DNA of 64,000 nt. Origin: Halomicrobium katesii DSM 19301. Its GTDB lineage: Archaea; Halobacteriota; Halobacteria; Halobacteriales; Haloarculaceae. Shown here in pieces: positions 60,350-64,000 of the stretch; position 1 is the first letter of the stretch, and each line of letters opens with the position of its first letter. The translations under genes were made by a program, and so were the position numbers. The notes beneath the pieces were generated by a model. It was not told the DNA's origin and made no database searches. It worked only from the letters and a program-made list of their open reading frames with translations. The stretch is taken from NCBI RefSeq assembly GCF_000379085.1, contig NZ_KB905378.1:2113699-2177698 (forward strand), read 5' to 3'.

Positions 60350-62734
60350 CTATGACGACTCTCCCTCACTGTCGTCGGCGACCCGGTAGATCGTCACACC
60401 GTCGAACTCCTCGACCGGCTCGACGCCCGACGCTCCGTCGACGGTGATCTGGTCGTAGGTGGCCCGCTCGACCGGGCCGACGTAGACGTACCGCACGTCG
60501 TAGCGTTCGAGCAGCGCGGCCTGCTCCTCGGGCTCGCTGGTGTAGATCGTCCGCACGTCCCTCAGTCGCTCCTGATACGGCTCGTCCCCGCGGTACTGAG
60601 CCTCGTGGAACCACCCGAGGACGGTCGGGAGCCCGGTCAGACTGGCCGGCGCACTCGACCCCTCGCCGTCCGAGGCGTCCCAGGTGTATCCGCCCGGTGC
60701 CGCCGTGACGAGGACCGGTCGCCCGGATCGATCGTCGAGCCAGTGGATCGCGGCGGCCTCCTCGGGATACTCCGAGTCGAGGTAGGCGAGCCCGTCCAGC
60801 GTCGGGTCCGAGCCGTCGAACGCGGTCGTCGCCGCCAGCGGCGCGTACAGCCCGGCACCGACGACGAGGACGGCGAGGGCGACGCGGGGCAGCGCCGACC
60901 GGGCCCGGTCGAGTGTGTCCTCCGAGACGGTGGCGGAGTTCGTGAACACCCACGCCAGCGCCGGCCCGAGGGCGAGACTCCACAGCACCCACACCTGCAT
61001 CGACACCTTGAACATCGTGTTCATCCGTCCGGTCGACTCCTTGAGGTAGACGAACTCGATCAGCGTCACGAGCCCGATGCCGGCGACGATCAGCACCGTC
61101 TCGAAGCCGGCGCTGGCCGCGCCGCCGTCCGAGCGTGCGCGGTCCGTGTCGCCAGCGGCTGAGGCGGTACTCGGCGTCGTGCCGGGCCGTCGCGCGAGGG
61201 CCCAGCACGCGCCCACAAGCGGAACGAACAGGCCGAGTGCGGCGAGATCGAGGACCGCGAAGCCGGCGATCGCGACGGCGGAGCCGATCGTCGCGGTGGT
61301 CGCCCGCTCGCCGAATCGCTGCCGGCCGCGAGCCGCGAGGTACGCGAGGAAGGTGGCCAGAAAGAGCCCGTGGACGAGCAGGAGTTCGGTGAGCGAGGAT
61401 CGGTCCGGCAGGACGGCGATCTCGCGCCCGCTGGCCGGCCCGAGCCAGAACGGCAGCGACCAGAGCAAACCCAGCGCGACGACGGCGACGGCGACGCCCA
61501 GCCCGACGGCGAGGCGCGACCCCTCCCGCCAGAGGGCTGTTTCGGGGAGCCGGTCGGCGAGCGGTTCGGGCAGCAGTGACCGTGCGTCGGCCGGCGCGAG
61601 GGCGACTGTCAGCAGCGCCAGCCCCGCCGGCGTCGGGAACGACCAGGTGTTCGTGACCGCCAGGAGACCGGCGACCGGCGGGAGGACGCCGACCACGAGC
61701 AGCCGACGGCGCGCCACCTCGCGGGCGGGCGTCCGGTAGTAGGCCAGACAGACCGCCGCGGCGAAGACGAGAAACGCGGTACTCATCATGTGGGCGTGCA
61801 TGTCCCCGTTGAACCACGAGAAGAAGGGGAACTCGTTGATCGTCGGCGCGGTCGCACCCGGGTCGGCGTCGCCGAACTGGAACGCGAAGTCGCTCCGGTG
61901 GTCGGTGATGACGCGGCTCGCGTCGAAGTAGTAGAACTGGCCGAGCCCGTCTGCCAGCCCGTCCCGTTCGATCCCGACGACGCCAGCGAGCCACGCGGAC
62001 GGGCCGTCGGGCAGGAGTGCGATCACCGCTCGCACCGGCGTCGTGAGGTTGCTCGCGAGCCCGACCGCGAAGACGCTCAGGACGCCGGCCAGCCGACGCG
62101 GAATCGCGCGGTCGGCCGCGACGTTGCCGGCGACGCCGTACGCCGCGGTCACGAGCATCGCGTAGAAACCCGCCAGCGAGAGGTTGTAGGCGAACCGTCC
62201 CGCGGTACCGGTGATGCGGGTGAGAATCGCCGCGACGAGGTGGCCGCCGTAGTAGTACGCGACCGGCTCACCGGCGAACCACACGTCCTCGGGCGGCAGG
62301 GTCTCGGCCCTGACGAGGGACTTCAGGAGGCCGAAATCCAGCATCTTCTCGCCGATCGCCAGCGGGAGCGGCGCGATCACCGGGTCGCTCGCGCCCAGCG
62401 GGACCGCGAACGCGCGCATCCCGACCAGGAACAGGAAGGCCGCGCTAAAGACCAGACAGCTCTCGCCGATCCGCCCCGGATCGAGGTCGACGCCACGACT
62501 CCCCGCGAGAACGACCAGCCCGACGAGGACGGCGACGCCCAGCCAGATCCCCGCGGTCATCGACAGCCGGCCGACGAAGAAGGTGACCAACCAGACGACG
62601 GCGACCGACAGCACGACCGCGACGCCGGAGCCCCCGTCCTCGAAGCGCGGGAACAGCCAGCTCGTGACGACGCTGCCGGCCACCAGTAGGGCGAGATAGA
62701 GCGCCAGCCAGAGCGCGACGAGACCGTATTCCAT
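60350..62734 (-). CDS. DUF2298 polytopic membrane protein, putative glycosyltransferase-like
   Basis: A 794-residue integral membrane protein with roughly 16-18 hydrophobic segments. Short loops carry conserved-looking motifs (YYYGGHLVAAILTRITG, FNGDMHAHMMSTAFLVFAAA, VTNTWSFPTPAGLALL, LKESTGRMNTMFKVSMQVW) typical of the DUF2298 family; the carboxyl domain (about 690-794) is soluble, with YVYVGPVERATYDQI. DUF2298 proteins resemble membrane GT-C glycosyltransferases. It is divergent from a glycosyltransferase and a GtrA gene, suggesting a glycan or lipid-linked sugar pathway. ATG 62734. Confidence 0.82.
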   Translation of the reverse strand: MEYGLVALWLALYLALLVAGSVVTSWLFPRFEDGGSGVAVVLSVAVVWLVTFFVGRLSMTAGIWLGVAVLVGLVVLAGSRGVDLDPGRIGESCLVFSAAFLFLVGMRAFAVPLGASDPVIAPLPLAIGEKMLDFGLLKSLVRAETLPPEDVWFAGEPVAYYYGGHLVAAILTRITGTAGRFAYNLSLAGFYAMLVTAAYGVAGNVAADRAIPRRLAGVLSVFAVGLASNLTTPVRAVIALLPDGPSAWLAGVVGIERDGLADGLGQFYYFDASRVITDHRSDFAFQFGDADPGATAPTINEFPFFSWFNGDMHAHMMSTAFLVFAAAVCLAYYRTPAREVARRRLLVVGVLPPVAGLLAVTNTWSFPTPAGLALLTVALAPADARSLLPEPLADRLPETALWREGSRLAVGLGVAVAVVALGLLWSLPFWLGPASGREIAVLPDRSSLTELLLVHGLFLATFLAYLAARGRQRFGERATTATIGSAVAIAGFAVLDLAALGLFVPLVGACWALARRPGTTPSTASAAGDTDRARSDGGAASAGFETVLIVAGIGLVTLIEFVYLKESTGRMNTMFKVSMQVWVLWSLALGPALAWVFTNSATVSEDTLDRARSALPRVALAVLVVGAGLYAPLAATTAFDGSDPTLDGLAYLDSEYPEEAAAIHWLDDRSGRPVLVTAAPGGYTWDASDGEGSSAPASLTGLPTVLGWFHEAQYRGDEPYQERLRDVRTIYTSEPEEQAALLERYDVRYVYVGPVERATYDQITVDGASGVEPVEEFDGVTIYRVADDSEGESS

Positions 62735-62836
62735 TAGTGGGGACAGCGTCACCACCGATAATACGCTTTTTGCACTGCCCCGTGGCCGGCGGGAATGTCG
62801 AACTGTTTTTAGCCGCGGTCTCGATTGCCCGGACGA

Positions 62837-63604
62837 ATGGATCAGTCGGTGGGTATCGTCGTCCCTGCGTTTCGACCGGACGTGGATCGACTGGGCTCGT
62901 ACGTCAGGACGCTCGACGAGCAGTTGGCTCCGGCACAGATCCGTATCGAACTCGACGATCCGGAACCCGGCGTCACCGAGGGGCTGGCCTCGCTCCCGGC
63001 CGCGGTCAACGCCGTCCCCTACCGCCGCGGGAAGGGGGCCGCGATTACCGCCGGCTTCGAGGCGATCGAGACGGACGTTCGCGCGTTCGCCGACGCCGAC
63101 GGATCGACCGACGCGGCCTCTCTCGCACGCGTCATCGACCGGGTCAGGGCCGGCGAGGCGGACCTGGCGGTCGGTTCTCGCCGTCACCCCGACGCGACCG
63201 TCAGCAGCCACCAGACCTTCGCGCGGCGGTTCCTGGGCGACGGCTTCGCCTGGATCGCCGGCCACCTGCTCGACGTGTCGCTGCACGACTACCAGTGTGG
63301 CGCGAAGGCGATCACGGCCGAGGGGTGGGAGCACGTGCGCACGCACCTCTACGACGCCGGCTTCGCCTGGGACGTAGAGCTGGTCGCGATCGCCGGTGCG
63401 CTGGGACTGACCGTCGCGGAGGTCCCCATCGAGTGGGAGGACAGACCCGGTTCGACGGTCTCGCCGGTGCGAACGTCGCTGAACATGGCGACGGCGCTCT
63501 TGCGCGCACGCCACCGGGCGAAGCGGCTGAGCGACAGTCGTCTCCACGCCGCCATCGCCGCGACACGCGAGAAGGGTCCCGCACTGATCGACAACGATGA
63601 GTAG
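62837..63604 (+). CDS. Family 2-like glycosyltransferase
   Basis: A 255-residue GT-A enzyme likely to make a polyprenyl-phosphate sugar. It has VGIVVPAFRPDVDRLGSYVR, a nucleotide loop YRRGKGAAITAGFEAIETD, DADGSTDAASLARVID (metal DxD region), VGSRRHPDATVSSHQTFARR, DYQCGAKAITAEGWE and WDVELVAIAGALGLTVAEVP. This matches dolichyl-phosphate mannosyl/glucosyl synthases. Its stop overlaps the following GtrA start by eight bases. ATG 62837. Confidence 0.9.
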   Translation: MDQSVGIVVPAFRPDVDRLGSYVRTLDEQLAPAQIRIELDDPEPGVTEGLASLPAAVNAVPYRRGKGAAITAGFEAIETDVRAFADADGSTDAASLARVIDRVRAGEADLAVGSRRHPDATVSSHQTFARRFLGDGFAWIAGHLLDVSLHDYQCGAKAITAEGWEHVRTHLYDAGFAWDVELVAIAGALGLTVAEVPIEWEDRPGSTVSPVRTSLNMATALLRARHRAKRLSDSRLHAAIAATREKGPALIDNDE

Positions 63605-64000
63605 CCGCCTCGCACCCCTCCGATCGCTGCTCTCGGGGGTCCGCTTTGGGAAGTTCGCCTCGGTCGGCGCGGTCGGTGCCGCCTTCGACACGACGACGTT
63701 CGTCGTCCTCGACCAGTTCGTCGGCGTGTCGACCGCCGTCGCCAACGCCGTCGGCATCGAGATCGCGATTCTCGTGATGTTCGTCGTCAACGACAACTGG
63801 ACCTTCGCGAGCGAAGGCGAGGACGACCGCCGCTCGCTGGGCGCGCGCCTCGTGCGCTCGCATCTCGTCCGTGCCGGTGGGTCGACGCTGCAGTGGAGCA
63901 TTCTCTTCGCCGTCCTCGTCGTCTACGAGGTCGGCGTGCCCGTCTCGCTGGGTCCGGTCGACCTCTGGCCGATCTTCGTCAAGGGCGGCGCGATCGGGAT
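63597..64000 (+). CDS. GtrA-family membrane protein (cut by window end)
   Basis: Visible 134 codons from ATG 63597: MSSRLAPLRSLLSGVRFGKF and SVGAVGAAFDTTTFVVLDQF, VANAVGIEIAILVMFVVNDN and W-T-F, with four membrane helices typical of GtrA/polyprenyl-glycosyl flippase-like proteins. The end of the gene lies outside the window. Coupled to the preceding glycosyltransferase (ATG inside its last codons), suggesting that this protein moves the lipid-linked sugar made by that enzyme across the membrane. Confidence 0.88.
   Translation, partial: MSSRLAPLRSLLSGVRFGKFASVGAVGAAFDTTTFVVLDQFVGVSTAVANAVGIEIAILVMFVVNDNWTFASEGEDDRRSLGARLVRSHLVRAGGSTLQWSILFAVLVVYEVGVPVSLGPVDLWPIFVKGGAIG

Noticed and set aside
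1-64000. CRISPR array
   Set aside because: No regularly spaced direct repeats of 24-40 bases with unique spacers were seen despite the CARF-like regulator.

Overview
The window is chromosomal DNA of an extremely halophilic archaeon (class Halobacteria). It is very GC rich, nearly every protein is strongly acidic, promoters are TATA/BRE-like and often sit about 26-30 bases before the start codon (leaderless transcripts), and the gene content is archaeal: proteasome-activating nucleotidase, Mre11-Rad50, family B DNA polymerase with an intein, aIF2-alpha, L44e, S27e, Nop10 and twin-arginine exported enzymes. The four-chitinase cluster points towards the Haloarcula/Halomicrobium side of the class, but that placement is an inference.

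Layout. 1-6.9 kb: a D-aminoacyl-tRNA deacylase and a Na+/Ca2+ exchanger on the minus strand, shikimate dehydrogenase, an HhH protein and a chorismate-using pabB-pabA-pabC operon. 7.0-8.2 kb: tRNA-Gln with a partial copy of its 3' end beside it, then a DtxR-family metal regulator and a ferritin-like protein. 8.4-16.9 kb: four Tat-exported GH18 chitinases, each with two chitin-binding modules and one or two PKD domains. 17.5-21.2 kb: sufCBD for Fe-S cluster assembly. 21.4-25.8 kb: a zinc-ribbon membrane protein, a GAF/PAS sensor kinase, a MaoC-like hydratase and a small membrane protein. 25.9-32.6 kb: an acyl-CoA carboxylase carboxyltransferase with a fused small-subunit-like head, fructose-1,6-bisphosphatase and aldolase, 3-hydroxyacyl-CoA dehydrogenase, acyl-CoA dehydrogenase, and a PadR-like regulator. 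33-40.8 kb: small proteins, PAN, Mre11-Rad50. 40.9-45.6 kb: intein-containing PolB and a GNAT acetyltransferase. 45.7-54.6 kb: serine hydroxymethyltransferase, a CARF-like regulator, a metallo-beta-lactamase-fold protein, methylmalonyl-CoA mutase large subunit and epimerase, a nucleotidyltransferase and a flavin amine oxidase. 54.7-60.3 kb: a threonine-synthase-like protein lacking the PLP lysine, a membrane J-domain protein, the translation operon L44e-S27e-aIF2alpha-Nop10-PAC2, and RNase HI. 60.3-64 kb: a DUF2298 membrane protein, a glycosyltransferase and a GtrA protein (cut by the window end).

The most unusual material is non-coding. A 322-bp element at 24638-24959 has 17-bp terminal inverted repeats, a perfect 8-bp target duplication and an interior made of three back-to-back hairpins enclosed by a long stem, a cloverleaf-like foldback. 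Two other families of very short foldback elements (80 bp, three copies; 68-77 bp, two copies) are each flanked by 3-bp TNA direct repeats. Three of these five copies sit together between two fatty-acid oxidation genes, one inserted exactly at a stop codon. The two 68-77 bp copies keep an internal hairpin through compensating base changes.

Themes: chitin degradation outside the cell; fatty-acid and propionate/methylmalonyl-CoA metabolism dispersed through 25-32 kb and 49-52 kb; iron handling (DtxR regulator, ferritin-like protein, and a palindromic DtxR-like site at the predicted start of suf transcription).
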